From a virus, in IMG/VR virus record IMGVR_UViG_3300025098_000178, positions 1 to 31,799 of that record: 31,799 bases of DNA. The stretch is one strand, 5' to 3'. The position numbers were made by a program, and so were the translations under genes. The stretch's first letter is position 1, and the number at the start of each line of letters is the position of its first letter. Positions 1 to 8,238 of the stretch are shown here, one piece after another. Under the pieces are notes generated by a model, which saw only the letters and a program-made list of their open reading frames with translations, was not told where the DNA came from and did not search any database.

Positions 1-233
1 GTCCTTTCTGGTTCAAGTAAAAGATGCGGACACCCTACAACCTCTCCATCTAACAATGAATAGTTAAGTCTGTTCTCTCCACTTGCTACTTCTTCTATTA
101 GTCCTTGTGCGTTTATTCTTGTAGCTACTGTGCCTCTTGTAAAGTCAAAATCCCCTACACCATTGCTTGGAAGTATAGAGTAAACCTTACCGCCTACTGT
201 GGCTGGTATTAATGCTAAATTTGGTTTTGCCAT
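1..233 (-). CDS. Tail fibre-like virion protein, N-terminal part (3' end cut by window edge)
   Basis: The reading frame opens at ATG 233 and is still open at base 1, giving 77 codons. The visible part has the pattern DFTRGTVATRIN, then GLIEEV, then LLLEPERT. This pattern is common near the N-terminus of large Bacteroidota phage tail or appendage proteins, many of which carry lectin-like (LamG) domains further on. It starts 4 bases after the stop of the carbohydrate-binding-like gene upstream, so the two are probably co-transcribed. A surface or receptor-contact role is inferred; the C-terminal domains that would decide it lie outside the window. Confidence 0.6.
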   Translation of the reverse strand, partial: MAKPNLALIPATVGGKVYSILPSNGVGDFDFTRGTVATRINAQGLIEEVASGENRLNYSLLDGEVVGCPHLLLEPER

Positions 234-237
234 TTTA

Positions 238-804
238 TTAATTGTTTAAGTCTTTTAATGCAGTTGTATGTATCCAATCTGCTAAACATTTCTTTGCTTC
301 TATTTGGTCTAAATCTGCTCTTACTAATTGTACTGATACGTTGTCTATTGATGCAAACATTCCATTTGGAAATTTTCTCTCAATATATAAAGTGTTACTA
401 ATTGCATCTGCTATTAATGTGTGAGTTCCAATTGATGTAGGTATTGAAGGTAAACCAAAAGAACTTGCAAGTTTTAAAACAAAATCACCACTTGAATTCG
501 TTATTGTGTAATTTATTTTATATTTTTCCCCAACAACTAAAATATTTGATTGTTGAATATAAGAGTTTCCGTCTATTGATATAATTTTAGCAACCCCATC
601 TTCTATCTTGGCTTTATTTAAACCGACACCGCCCAATATCCAATCACTATCAGTATCAAACGAGCCATTAGTAACCAAATTAGGCTGCTCACTTGTAAGT
701 AAATTTAACTGACTACCAAAAAAGTCTGGTCTTGCTTTTACTGTCCTTGCAGTATCTAAAGCTATACCCCACCAGCTTGTGTTATATATTTCTCCCCAAC
801 TCAT
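238..804 (-). CDS. Virion protein with carbohydrate-binding-like jelly roll
   Basis: 188 residues. The N-terminus (MSWGEIYNTSWWG) is of a kind seen in small phage tail proteins. Residues about 42-160 look like a jelly-roll carbohydrate-binding module: NLVTNGSFDTDSDW, then a YIQQ strand, then GEKYKINYTI, ending SIDNVSVQLV. The same architecture occurs near the N-terminus of the large hub protein at 10679-13846. A glycan-binding role on the virion surface is inferred. The final 25 residues (about 160-188) appear to be a separate helical tail. No catalytic motif was seen. Confidence 0.55.
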   Translation of the reverse strand: MSWGEIYNTSWWGIALDTARTVKARPDFFGSQLNLLTSEQPNLVTNGSFDTDSDWILGGVGLNKAKIEDGVAKIISIDGNSYIQQSNILVVGEKYKINYTITNSSGDFVLKLASSFGLPSIPTSIGTHTLIADAISNTLYIERKFPNGMFASIDNVSVQLVRADLDQIEAKKCLADWIHTTALKDLNN

Positions 805-807
805 TTC

Positions 808-927
808 TTATTTTTTGTATTGTTTTAATAAATTACTAATATTCACTTTGTCGCTATTCTTTAAATATTCTTTCAACTTTATAATATTAGCCTCTTTAGG
901 TTTGTATATGTTTACATCTTTCTTCAT
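808..927 (-). CDS. Small basic protein, unknown
   Basis: 39 codons from ATG 927, which overlaps the stop of the upstream connector gene by one base (TAATG), a typical coupled junction. The product is lysine-rich and probably helical (KKDVNIYKPKEANIIKLKEY). No family is recognised. The tight coupling and correct coding frame support a real gene in the head-completion to tail-fibre transition. Confidence 0.5.
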   Translation of the reverse strand: MKKDVNIYKPKEANIIKLKEYLKNSDKVNISNLLKQYKK

Positions 928-1445
928 TATATATACCAGCCCCCTGTGTAATTAACATCTCTGTCAGGATGCATATCCTCATTACTGCTACTAGTATATT
1001 CTGGATACAAGTTAGAATAACTGCACATATAATCTAAGAACCTCTTAGTATAAAATTCAGCAGTATCATTCATTCTTTGTGCTAAATAAGTCATATCATC
1101 ATGAGTAGCTGTTTCGCTATTCTCTGATATGTGCTTACCTACGCCTCCATTACTAATAGAGAACATCATATAAGGCAGTATCGTTGACTGTGTATACCAT
1201 ATAAGCATAGGCTTAATATAATCGTCTAATAACGTCTTATAGTTAGTGTTGTCTAGGTCTACAATATCACCACTAACAACTAACTGCTGCATCTTTTTGT
1301 ATAACTTACCACCTAGATAATTCTGTATATGCAAGTCCTGAGCAACCTCAATGTATTGCACAATCTTGCTTGAGTCAACATTGCCTTCAATCATTGACCT
1401 TTTCTTTAAATCAGCTACGCTTATAAATAGTGCTTTTCTTGCCAT
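927..1445 (-). CDS. Probable head-tail connector / head completion protein
   Basis: 172 residues, starting one base inside the portal stop codon. It is largely alpha-helical, with an early IQNYLGGKLYKKM segment (about residues 40-52). That pattern is typical of Bacteroidota phage adaptor proteins that sit beneath the portal. The C-terminus ends in an aromatic GGWYI. Position directly after the portal gene is the main evidence for a connector role; a structure prediction compared with HK97 gp6 or SPP1 gp15-type adaptors would decide it. Confidence 0.55.
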   Translation of the reverse strand: MARKALFISVADLKKRSMIEGNVDSSKIVQYIEVAQDLHIQNYLGGKLYKKMQQLVVSGDIVDLDNTNYKTLLDDYIKPMLIWYTQSTILPYMMFSISNGGVGKHISENSETATHDDMTYLAQRMNDTAEFYTKRFLDYMCSYSNLYPEYTSSSNEDMHPDRDVNYTGGWYI

Positions 1446-2665
1446 TATTCCTCTTCGTCTTTAGGTTCAACTTGAGATTCCTCTAGAGACTCTTCTTCCT
1501 CAACTTGTGAGCTAAGTTTCTCTCCAGTTTCCTCTTCTCTTTTTACTTTAGTAGAGATATTGTCTAATTCTGTAAACTCAATAGGCTGTAGCGTTATAAA
1601 GTATAAGTCTAAGTCAATTCCATTAAAATTTAATATTTCCTGTAGAGCTTCTATAATACCATCCTGTAAAGGTCTTATAATAACGTTATCCATAAGCACA
1701 GCAGCCGTTCTAAGCTCCTCTGCGTTGTTACCGAAGCCTGTGTTATCTTTTATCCCTAAAAGTATAGGAGAAACGATGCCATGACCTAACATAATCTTTT
1801 CTCTAGCCTCATCAGACATAAACTGATACTGTGCGTGTGCATCAGGCAAGTGTATTGGCTCAATGTCTGCCTTAGTATCCTGAGACTCGTTAAACGCAAT
1901 AATGAACTTACCAGCATTACTTGAACCACTAAACTTCTCGTATATCTTACGTTCTAAAGCAGCTTGAGTTTCTTCTGGAGGTGTACCGTTGTTAAAGTTG
2001 ATTAACAAGCTAGGTTGTAGTCCATTCTTAATGTTGTTTATGTGATAATTAGAAACCTCTTGCTCTAGGTTACAATACTGTAAACATCCATTGTAATCTA
2101 CAGGGGCATAATAATAAAAGCCGCTTCTGTATGGCTTTACAATATAAAGCTCATTCTGTTGCTTTTTAGTTCCATTACCAAAGGTAGGTATTCTTTTTGG
2201 CTTATCAGTAGTCTTATAATCCTCCCACTTAGGGTGATAGTAATATGCTTTTACAATACCACTAGCATCACACTTCTCAGCTCTTAGAGTCTCCATAGGA
2301 AAGTGAGATACCTTTAATATTCTGTTCTTTCTTTTATTGTAGGTTACCTGTATAGCAGCTTGACCTAGCATTTTGTAATCGTGAGCAATACGCTTAACAG
2401 TCTTTTTGCTTAGTAGATTTCTCATCTCTAAATACTGCTCAGGCTTTTCTTGTCTATTTGTAGCCTCTAGTCCTCTACCAGCAATCATATCAACAATACC
2501 ATTGATACAACGAGAGTTGGTAGGAGAACCCATATAATTATCTATAAGTAGCTTGAAATAGTTGTTATCTTCTCCATACTTAACCCAATCTTTATTGTAC
2601 TGCTCTTGTACAACAGGGGTCTGGTATCCAGATAATTCTATTACTCTAATGTTTTTACTTTCCAT
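1445..2665 (-). CDS. Portal protein
   Basis: 406 residues. Portal-family features are the early SPTNSRCINGIVDMIAGRGL segment (residues 47-66), a helical central region with aromatic repeats (FYYYAPVDY), and a late GHGIVSPILLG followed by GFGNNAEEL (roughly residues 295-320), resembling the stem and tunnel-loop region of phage portals. The C-terminal 40 residues are almost all acidic. It would form the dodecameric DNA entry ring and dock the terminase. It is unusual that the portal lies about 19 kb from the large terminase and after the capsid gene in the direction of transcription. The upstream leader carries a degenerate copy of the TTGTTATA motif. Confidence 0.85.
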   Translation of the reverse strand: MESKNIRVIELSGYQTPVVQEQYNKDWVKYGEDNNYFKLLIDNYMGSPTNSRCINGIVDMIAGRGLEATNRQEKPEQYLEMRNLLSKKTVKRIAHDYKMLGQAAIQVTYNKRKNRILKVSHFPMETLRAEKCDASGIVKAYYYHPKWEDYKTTDKPKRIPTFGNGTKKQQNELYIVKPYRSGFYYYAPVDYNGCLQYCNLEQEVSNYHINNIKNGLQPSLLINFNNGTPPEETQAALERKIYEKFSGSSNAGKFIIAFNESQDTKADIEPIHLPDAHAQYQFMSDEAREKIMLGHGIVSPILLGIKDNTGFGNNAEELRTAAVLMDNVIIRPLQDGIIEALQEILNFNGIDLDLYFITLQPIEFTELDNISTKVKREEETGEKLSSQVEEEESLEESQVEPKDEEE

Positions 2666-2699
2666 TTTCTTTTATTGTGTTATAAATATAACAATTTCT

Positions 2700-4307
2700 C
2701 TAAAGGTTTATCCACTCTCTGTCTGATATAAGACCAGTTGCTCTGTCTATTTCTAATAGCAACCAAGGCTGCTCATTGAACTCTAGGTTGTTTACAAAGT
2801 CTTTCCAAGGTGAAAATACCCCTACTCCATATCTATCTTCATCGCTAGCACCAATAAGAGAGCTATCTCCATCCGTACTTACTAATTGCTTGTGAAATAC
2901 ATTCTGTACATTTAAAGGACCTATGTGACTGTACACTCTACTTCCTACAGAACCTAATACACCACCCTCTAAGTCTAAAACCCTTCTATATCTATCCCTG
3001 TTGTATGAGTTCCCATCAATAGAGAACTTAACAGTAGTGTAATCTACACTCTGAGAGCCTCTATAGAAAACAGCGTCAGGGTCTGCTAGTTTAGCTTCTA
3101 TCCAAGGCTTAACCGAAGATATCTTACCTGTAGGTCTAGTCTCATAAGGATTGTTAGTTATAGATACAGAATACATCTCAGCTAACCTAACATAGTTAAC
3201 TGAATCTACAGCCTCAACGTGAGTTACTATTCCATCAGTACATCTAACCAAAACCCAAACTCCTGATGAGTTTTTAGATATAAAATGATATCTATCTATG
3301 TCGTTTGTTGTCGCATAAGTGTCTACATAGTTATCAGTAACAGAAGTGCCTGTAGCATCAGAGTAAATACTCATACCCACAGTCCAATCAGATATAGAGT
3401 CTTCTTTGTAAACCGTTGTTTCAAATGCAGAGTTATCTAAAGAGTTCTCTTCTCTCATCTCAAGAAGAGTTACTGTATCACTAAATGCTTCGTCTCTTCC
3501 GTTTCTAAAGTGAAAATATTTAAAATCACCTACAGTTGGAGCGTAGCTTTCTAATGTGTTTATCAAATCAGGGTTAACTGATAAGTCAAGTTGGCTTGGA
3601 TGATATCCAAATGTGTTTCCTGTATTACTGTTAAAATTGTATTGGTAAACAGTAACAGACTCTAGGCTAGAAGGGCTACTGTTAAACGTTCCATACTCAG
3701 CAGAACGAACCTTAAAGTCTCCTTGAGTCTCCTCAGAAGCCTGAAGAATCTCATAAGAAGAGCCACCTCTCATCTCGCCTCTACCATTGTTATTTGTGTC
3801 ATAAACAACAGAATAGTTTTCACTAGGTGTAATTACGTCATCAGGAAGGTCTATAACAGTCTTACCTTCTAAGTCTATAGGAACATAAGTTGTTACATTG
3901 CTAGAGCCTGTTTCAGAACCGCTAACGTCTCCTCCTCCGTAATCAACATGAGGGTCGTCTTCTTCAAATTGCTCAGACTCATAAATAAAGTAATCGTCTT
4001 CATTGTTGTACTGAGTATATTCGTTTGCAGTATTTAATTCACCTCTAAACCTAATAATGTCTCTGTATAAAGGCACAGTTTCATTGTATAGTATAACAGA
4101 TAGTGTGCTGTTTTTCTCAAGCCTATCTATAAAGACTTGGTCTTCTATAGTAAGCGTAAGAGACTCTCCTTGTGTGTAGGAGAAATTTGTTGTTTGAGTA
4201 ACATCTTTAGACTCTTGGTCTATTACAGTCACAGAAGTACCTGAGCCTTCACGTCCTGTCACGTTTAGGCTTATTACTGGCAAACTATTTATATCCGCTA
4301 TTGTCAT
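2700..4307 (-). CDS. Large virion-associated protein, unknown (between tail tube and portal)
   Basis: 535 residues when started at ATG 4307. A longer frame opens at 4337, but its first ten codons would read through the conserved TTGTTATAATATT element, so 4307 is preferred. The N-terminal 110 residues look like beta-rich Ig-like structure (ISLNVTGREGSG, SVTVIDQ, SLTLTIEDQVFI). The centre is acidic and Gly/Ser-rich, and the remainder is beta-rich and aromatic. Nothing catalytic is visible. Its place between the tail tube and portal genes argues for a virion component such as a head or tail appendage; that is inference. Confidence 0.55.
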   Translation of the reverse strand: MTIADINSLPVISLNVTGREGSGTSVTVIDQESKDVTQTTNFSYTQGESLTLTIEDQVFIDRLEKNSTLSVILYNETVPLYRDIIRFRGELNTANEYTQYNNEDDYFIYESEQFEEDDPHVDYGGGDVSGSETGSSNVTTYVPIDLEGKTVIDLPDDVITPSENYSVVYDTNNNGRGEMRGGSSYEILQASEETQGDFKVRSAEYGTFNSSPSSLESVTVYQYNFNSNTGNTFGYHPSQLDLSVNPDLINTLESYAPTVGDFKYFHFRNGRDEAFSDTVTLLEMREENSLDNSAFETTVYKEDSISDWTVGMSIYSDATGTSVTDNYVDTYATTNDIDRYHFISKNSSGVWVLVRCTDGIVTHVEAVDSVNYVRLAEMYSVSITNNPYETRPTGKISSVKPWIEAKLADPDAVFYRGSQSVDYTTVKFSIDGNSYNRDRYRRVLDLEGGVLGSVGSRVYSHIGPLNVQNVFHKQLVSTDGDSSLIGASDEDRYGVGVFSPWKDFVNNLEFNEQPWLLLEIDRATGLISDREWINL

Positions 4308-4320
4308 AATATTATAACAA
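4308..4320 (-). promoter_or_regulatory. TTGTTATAATATT element abutting a start codon
   Basis: On the minus strand this reads TTGTTATAATATT directly before ATG 4307. The identical 16-mer including the ATG occurs at 8207 and 22853, with a one-mismatch copy at 17116. It contains a TATAAT core unlike the host-type TAnnTTTG box. It may be a promoter core or a translation-initiation leader. Confidence 0.45.
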
Positions 4321-4347
4321 CAAATAGTGGTTTTCATTTTATTTAAT

Positions 4348-4378
4348 AAAAAAGGGGCTCTGTATTAAACAGAACCCC
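4348..4378 (-). terminator. Intrinsic terminator after the tail tube gene
   Basis: In the minus direction a 9-bp stem (GGGGTTCTG with CAGAGCCCC, one G-U pair) closes a loop TTTAATA and is followed by TTTTTTATT. It ends the capsid/tail-tube transcript. The loop matches the core of the intergenic repeat family described below. Confidence 0.85.
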
Positions 4379-4402
4379 TCCTTTGTTAAAGATAGTTAGT
4401 TA

Positions 4403-4951
4403 TTATGGATTAATAACTGTTGCGTTTACGTCAAAGTTAAGTCCAGTTCCTACTATTGCAGAGTCTACAAAGTAAGCTGGTTCTTTCTCTTTTCCTTCGA
4501 ATGTAATGTTGTAACCGTTTAAGTCTCCCATAGCACCACCAGTAGCAGTACCTACAGAAACCTCAACACCATTTTGAGCACCAGCTAAACGGAAATTACC
4601 GTTATAGTCCTCAATTAAGATATGTGGTCTTCCATAAGAAAGTAATTTAAGAGCTTTTTGAGTAGCAGCATCTTGTTTTTTAAGAGCTATTGTTCCAGTT
4701 TGAGTCCAGAAAGAAGTTCCATTATCTCTTGAGTTCTCGTTAGTTTCCTCAAAAGTATTGTTATCTCCTCTTAGTTCAAACTTGTAAACAACAAGGTCAG
4801 TTGTTAAAGCTGTAACTTGCTCGTCAGAATCTAAGTTTGCAAGCACTTCATCGTAAAGTCCAGAAACGAAGTTACCAATGTAGATGTTTCTTAATCCACC
4901 AACACTTTCTTTACACGCTTCCGTTCTTCCAGTTGATATATCACAAGGCAT
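4403..4951 (-). CDS. Major tail tube protein
   Basis: 182 residues. The N-terminal GGLRNIYIGNF, the central acidic beta strands and the C-terminal LAGAQNGVEVSVGTATGGAM followed by GDLNGYNITF and EKEPAYF match the tail tube protein of Bacteroidota siphophages. The product would polymerise as hexamers around the tape measure. It follows the capsid gene, with a terminator on each side, so it can be expressed as its own abundant message. No sheath gene is nearby, which supports a non-contractile tail. Confidence 0.8.
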   Translation of the reverse strand: MPCDISTGRTEACKESVGGLRNIYIGNFVSGLYDEVLANLDSDEQVTALTTDLVVYKFELRGDNNTFEETNENSRDNGTSFWTQTGTIALKKQDAATQKALKLLSYGRPHILIEDYNGNFRLAGAQNGVEVSVGTATGGAMGDLNGYNITFEGKEKEPAYFVDSAIVGTGLNFDVNATVINP

Positions 4952-4975
4952 AATTTTATATTTTTTTAGTTAAAC

Positions 4976-5006
4976 AAAAAAAGGGATGGGATAGACACCC
5001 ACCCCC
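4976..5006 (-). terminator. Intrinsic terminator after the major capsid gene
   Basis: On the minus strand GGGGTGGG pairs with CCCATCCC (8 bp, one G-U) around a 7-base loop, followed by seven T. It lies 22 bases past the capsid stop codon, as expected for a highly expressed gene. Confidence 0.85.
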
Positions 5007-5028
5007 TTTGTATTAAATGAACAGTTTA

Positions 5029-5958
5029 TTAAGCTGTGTAATAAACAATCTCTCCACCAAATCCGTACTGGATACCAGCAGTAAAACGAGCGATTACTCT
5101 TACGTTTTGAGAACCATCAAGGTCAGCCATATCTAAAACTTTTACTTGGTTCAAGTCAGATAATACACCTGTACCGAAGTATAAGTTAGAAGTCTGTGCA
5201 GCTACCATTTTGTTGTCTGCAAGACCGTTAGCCATAAAGATAGAGATTCCATCGAAAGATAAAGCTCCGTTGTCATACCATTGAGTACCTTTGTTGTCAG
5301 TACCAGCGTTTGATGTTGCAGCAACACTAAATCCGCCTAATGCACGAACGTATGCTTTCATTACGTTTTTAGAAACGTATAATTTAAGGTCTTCTTTACC
5401 GTAGATAGCAGAAGGAATAGCGTCTACTACTTTCCCCATCTCTTCGATTACGTTAGAAGCAGTAATAGCAGTTCCAGCTACATCGATAACATCGTCATCA
5501 GCAGCAAATAAAGTTGTGAAACCATCAAACTGTCCAGCAGTAGCGTTAGCTCCACCCCAGATAGTGCTTTCCATTTCTTCAGCTACTTTAGCAGCAACGT
5601 GAGCTACTAGGTAATCAGCAAAAGATGGAGGTAGGCTATCGAATGCAGAATACCCCATAGAGATAGCATCCCAGTCAGAACGAAAATCATCTTTACAAAG
5701 CTGTAAGTTAACTTGGAAAGTTTCTGGCTCAAGGATTCTTTCATCAAGAGTTACAGAAGAACTGTCAGTAAAGTCACAAGTGTCATCAGCAATCAAAGTA
5801 CCTGTAGCAAGTGATTTGATAACAGCTTTAAATTTAACATTTGGTTTAACGCTTACACCACCGTTTTCAATAGTGTTAGCAGATAATAATGCAGCAGAGA
5901 TAAAGCCTTGCAATTTCTCACCAGCATAAGTTGTAGTAATAGTTGTGTTTGTTGCCAT
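5029..5958 (-). CDS. Major capsid protein (HK97-fold type)
   Basis: 309 residues. The segment FQVNLQLCKDDFRSDW, then PPSFADYLVAHVAAKVAEEMES (about residues 81-130), resembles the spine helix and P-domain of Bacteroidota phage capsid proteins. The C-terminal VRVIARFTAGIQYGFGGEIVYY resembles the final capsid strand. It follows the protease and scaffold genes, the usual order for procapsid assembly. Codon use and low repeat content fit high expression. There is a short AT-only leader and a strong terminator behind it. Confidence 0.85.
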   Translation of the reverse strand: MATNTTITTTYAGEKLQGFISAALLSANTIENGGVSVKPNVKFKAVIKSLATGTLIADDTCDFTDSSSVTLDERILEPETFQVNLQLCKDDFRSDWDAISMGYSAFDSLPPSFADYLVAHVAAKVAEEMESTIWGGANATAGQFDGFTTLFAADDDVIDVAGTAITASNVIEEMGKVVDAIPSAIYGKEDLKLYVSKNVMKAYVRALGGFSVAATSNAGTDNKGTQWYDNGALSFDGISIFMANGLADNKMVAAQTSNLYFGTGVLSDLNQVKVLDMADLDGSQNVRVIARFTAGIQYGFGGEIVYYTA

Positions 5959-5972
5959 TTTTATTAAAATAA

Positions 5973-6467
5973 TTAATTATTAAACATTTTGTTGAATACT
6001 CTGTCTTTAGTAGTCATTGGTCTGTTACCGCCAATAACAAATCTAGCTTTACTTTCTACGCCAGACTCAGGAGAATGAGAGATTTCTTCAGCCTCTTCTG
6101 ATAAATCAACATCAGAACTCAATTCTGCTGGTACTTCTTTTTGGTATTCTTCTTCTTTTTTTACAAGACTCTCAATAACATCCATAAACTCTTGTTTCAT
6201 CTTGGATAAGTCTTCTTTAGTTGCGTATTCTGGAGCAGCAGCTTCTTCTTCTACCACTTCTTCCTCTACGACTTCTTCTTCAGCTAATTCAGTAGTTTCT
6301 TCTACTACTTCCTCGCTAACTTCTTCTTGAGCTTCTAACTCAACGTTCTCTACTACTTCTTCAGAAGACAATTCCTCTTTGACTTCTTCGATAGGAGTCT
6401 CAGAAACTTCCGCTTCAGTAGAAAGAAAAACATTTTGTAGCTTTTCTAAAATTTCTGTAGCTTTCAT
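5973..6467 (-). CDS. Acidic scaffold-like protein
   Basis: 164 residues. Residues 20-80 are dominated by Glu and Val in EEVVEE-type repeats. This is followed by a helical segment (about 80-110) and a basic C-terminus (GGNRPMTTKDRVFNKMFNN). An acidic, helical, low-complexity protein placed between the maturation protease and the major capsid gene is typical of capsid scaffolds, in which the basic tail contacts the coat. No catalytic residues. A degenerate TTGTTATA element lies in its leader near 6490. Confidence 0.65.
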   Translation of the reverse strand: MKATEILEKLQNVFLSTEAEVSETPIEEVKEELSSEEVVENVELEAQEEVSEEVVEETTELAEEEVVEEEVVEEEAAAPEYATKEDLSKMKQEFMDVIESLVKKEEEYQKEVPAELSSDVDLSEEAEEISHSPESGVESKARFVIGGNRPMTTKDRVFNKMFNN

Positions 6468-6525
6468 AAATTAAAGGTTTTTTATATTAGTATAACAATT
6501 AAATTAAAGTTTATTTCATTTTTAT

Positions 6526-6660
6526 CTAGTCATCGTCGTCATCAGAATCTGGTATACCAGTAATAACTCCTATGCCTTGTTTCCAGTAGTCAGCCGCATT
6601 GCAATCTTTGCAGCAGCTTATGCAGTATGTATTTTTACATTTACAGTATTTAGCTCTCAT
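6526..6660 (-). CDS. Small cysteine-rich protein with acidic tail
   Basis: 44 residues from ATG 6660, right behind the stop of the 6662-7285 gene. Six cysteines cluster in the first 20 residues (CKCKNTYCISCCKDC), suggesting a metal-binding knuckle, and the C-terminus is a run of Asp. No family is recognised with certainty. Placement between protease and scaffold suggests a capsid-assembly accessory, but this is inference. Confidence 0.5.
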   Translation of the reverse strand: MRAKYCKCKNTYCISCCKDCNAADYWKQGIGVITGIPDSDDDDD

Positions 6661-6661
6661 A

Positions 6662-7285
6662 TTATGCTGATTGAGTTTTTTGTATAAAATAGATTATATC
6701 CCACACCTTAGCTGTTCCGCCATGAGATTGTATTTTTATTTGAACTCCATTAGAAACAAAATCTGCATCTGTATAGTATTGCATAACTTGATGAACGCCT
6801 TGTTCAATATTGTTTCCTTTGTAGAATTGTTGAACCATATGCACTCTTCCTATTTCACCAGAACCAACAAGAACTATATCTAGGTGAGTCTGATTTGAAT
6901 TAGCTGCACTAGCCTTAAACACAACAGTTGTTATGAAAACGTCATTCTCATTTGTAGAAATTAACTTCTGAGTGTTTGCATCGTAATAATTAGCACCATC
7001 GCTATTTACTATATTACCAGCATTGTTAGGCAATACAACTTGTACTTGGTCTACTAGGTTGAGTTTATTATCAGAATCGTACTGAGTATCATCAATACGC
7101 ATCCACCCTAATCCTAAAGAACCAGCACTTTGTGGGTACACTCTTACATTCTCTCCAGAGTGCCCCATATAAAGACCACTATCAGTCCTAACTAAAGAAC
7201 CGTTCTCTATATTAGAATTAGATAACTGACCATCGGTCATATTATCTGTCTTTACCTTGTAAGAAGTGTTAAATACCTGACCCAT
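6662..7285 (-). CDS. Beta-rich putative virion decoration protein
   Basis: 207 residues, rich in Asn, Gly, Val and Ser and apparently all beta. Features are LVRTDSGLYMGHSGENVRVYP near residue 31 and alternating hydrophobic strands to the end (VWDIIYFIQK). No signal peptide, membrane segment or enzyme motif. It lies between the protease and scaffold genes, so a capsid decoration or head-fibre role is plausible. Function is not recognised. Confidence 0.45.
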   Translation of the reverse strand: MGQVFNTSYKVKTDNMTDGQLSNSNIENGSLVRTDSGLYMGHSGENVRVYPQSAGSLGLGWMRIDDTQYDSDNKLNLVDQVQVVLPNNAGNIVNSDGANYYDANTQKLISTNENDVFITTVVFKASAANSNQTHLDIVLVGSGEIGRVHMVQQFYKGNNIEQGVHQVMQYYTDADFVSNGVQIKIQSHGGTAKVWDIIYFIQKTQSA

Positions 7286-7286
7286 A

Positions 7287-8207
7287 TTACTTATCTATTT
7301 GTTTAAGCTTACTAATAGCCCAGTTGACTCCAGCAGAACCTCCCCAAGCATCCCACATAAGACCACCACATCCCTCAGAATAAGGTACATCTTTGTGTTG
7401 TTGGTGTCTCTTAAACGATGCCATTCTTGCAATCGTAGAGCGACTCAAACTAGCGCCTCTAGCTAGTTGCGAGGCTCTTGTCCAGCCCACACTTGTTCCG
7501 CAAGAACTACCATTCTCTTTTTTCCATTTTAAGGCTCTTTTAGCGTTGTTTCTAGCAGCCTTTGGATAATCGCTATAGGTTTCTAGTTCAACCTCGTTAG
7601 AAGCGCTTAAAATCTCTTGTATCTCATATATCTTAGCTAGGTCTTCTGCTGACAACTCTTCCTCTACACTTTCTTGTGGTCTATCAGATTTCTTGTCACT
7701 AAAGAACCCCTCAATACTAAAGCCTTTTACCTTTTCAGTCTTAATAAACTCTTCCCATATCTCATCGTTATTTACTTTAACAGATACCATCCAAGTTCCT
7801 ACAGGCATATTAAGATTGTATTTACGAGACTTGTCTTGTACTTCGTCTTCTATTATCCAAGACTCTACAACAGATAAGCCACCTAGCTCTACTTCGTGTT
7901 CTAAGGTTGAGTTGTTTTGCTTACCCCTTGATAGAAAAAGCTGTGAAGCTTTCCTTACAGTTTCTTCAGAGAAGTGAATGTAATATTCTTGCTCTCCGTT
8001 TCTTCTGTATATCTTCTTGTTAGGAATCAATGCAGCACCCATAAGAATACGTTTCTCTGCATTTACTTCGGCTAGCTTTACTTCTTGCGATTTAAGCGCT
8101 ATAAAGTCTTCCTCTATAGCTGGATTCTCAACAATGGAAATGGCTTCTATACCACCCCATTCATTTTCCTCGTCTATGAATAATTCAAATATGTCTAAGT
8201 TTTCCAT
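7287..8207 (-). CDS. XkdF-like prohead protease with C-terminal capsid-associated domain
   Basis: 306 residues. Residues 54-168 match the XkdF-type phage serine protease family: LMGAALIPN, then LEHEVELGG with His104, VVESWIIED, VGTWMVSVKV, and KGFSIEGFF with Ser164, the likely catalytic pair. Residues about 213-306 form a separate domain with the pattern YPKAARNNAKRALKWK, VGWTRASQLARG and a terminal WDAWGGSAGVNWA. This domain is known as a C-terminal extension or separate unit in head proteins of other phages. The product would cleave scaffold and capsid N-termini during maturation, in keeping with its position just before those genes. Confidence 0.8.
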   Translation of the reverse strand: MENLDIFELFIDEENEWGGIEAISIVENPAIEEDFIALKSQEVKLAEVNAEKRILMGAALIPNKKIYRRNGEQEYYIHFSEETVRKASQLFLSRGKQNNSTLEHEVELGGLSVVESWIIEDEVQDKSRKYNLNMPVGTWMVSVKVNNDEIWEEFIKTEKVKGFSIEGFFSDKKSDRPQESVEEELSAEDLAKIYEIQEILSASNEVELETYSDYPKAARNNAKRALKWKKENGSSCGTSVGWTRASQLARGASLSRSTIARMASFKRHQQHKDVPYSEGCGGLMWDAWGGSAGVNWAISKLKQIDK

Positions 8208-8220
8208 AATATTATAACAA
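8208..8220 (-). promoter_or_regulatory. TTGTTATAATATT element abutting the protease start codon
   Basis: Exact copy of the 16-mer TTGTTATAATATTATG, with the final ATG being the protease start. It marks the first gene of the head module, after the tape measure gene. Confidence 0.45.
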
Positions 8221-8238
8221 TTAACTTTGTTTTTATTT

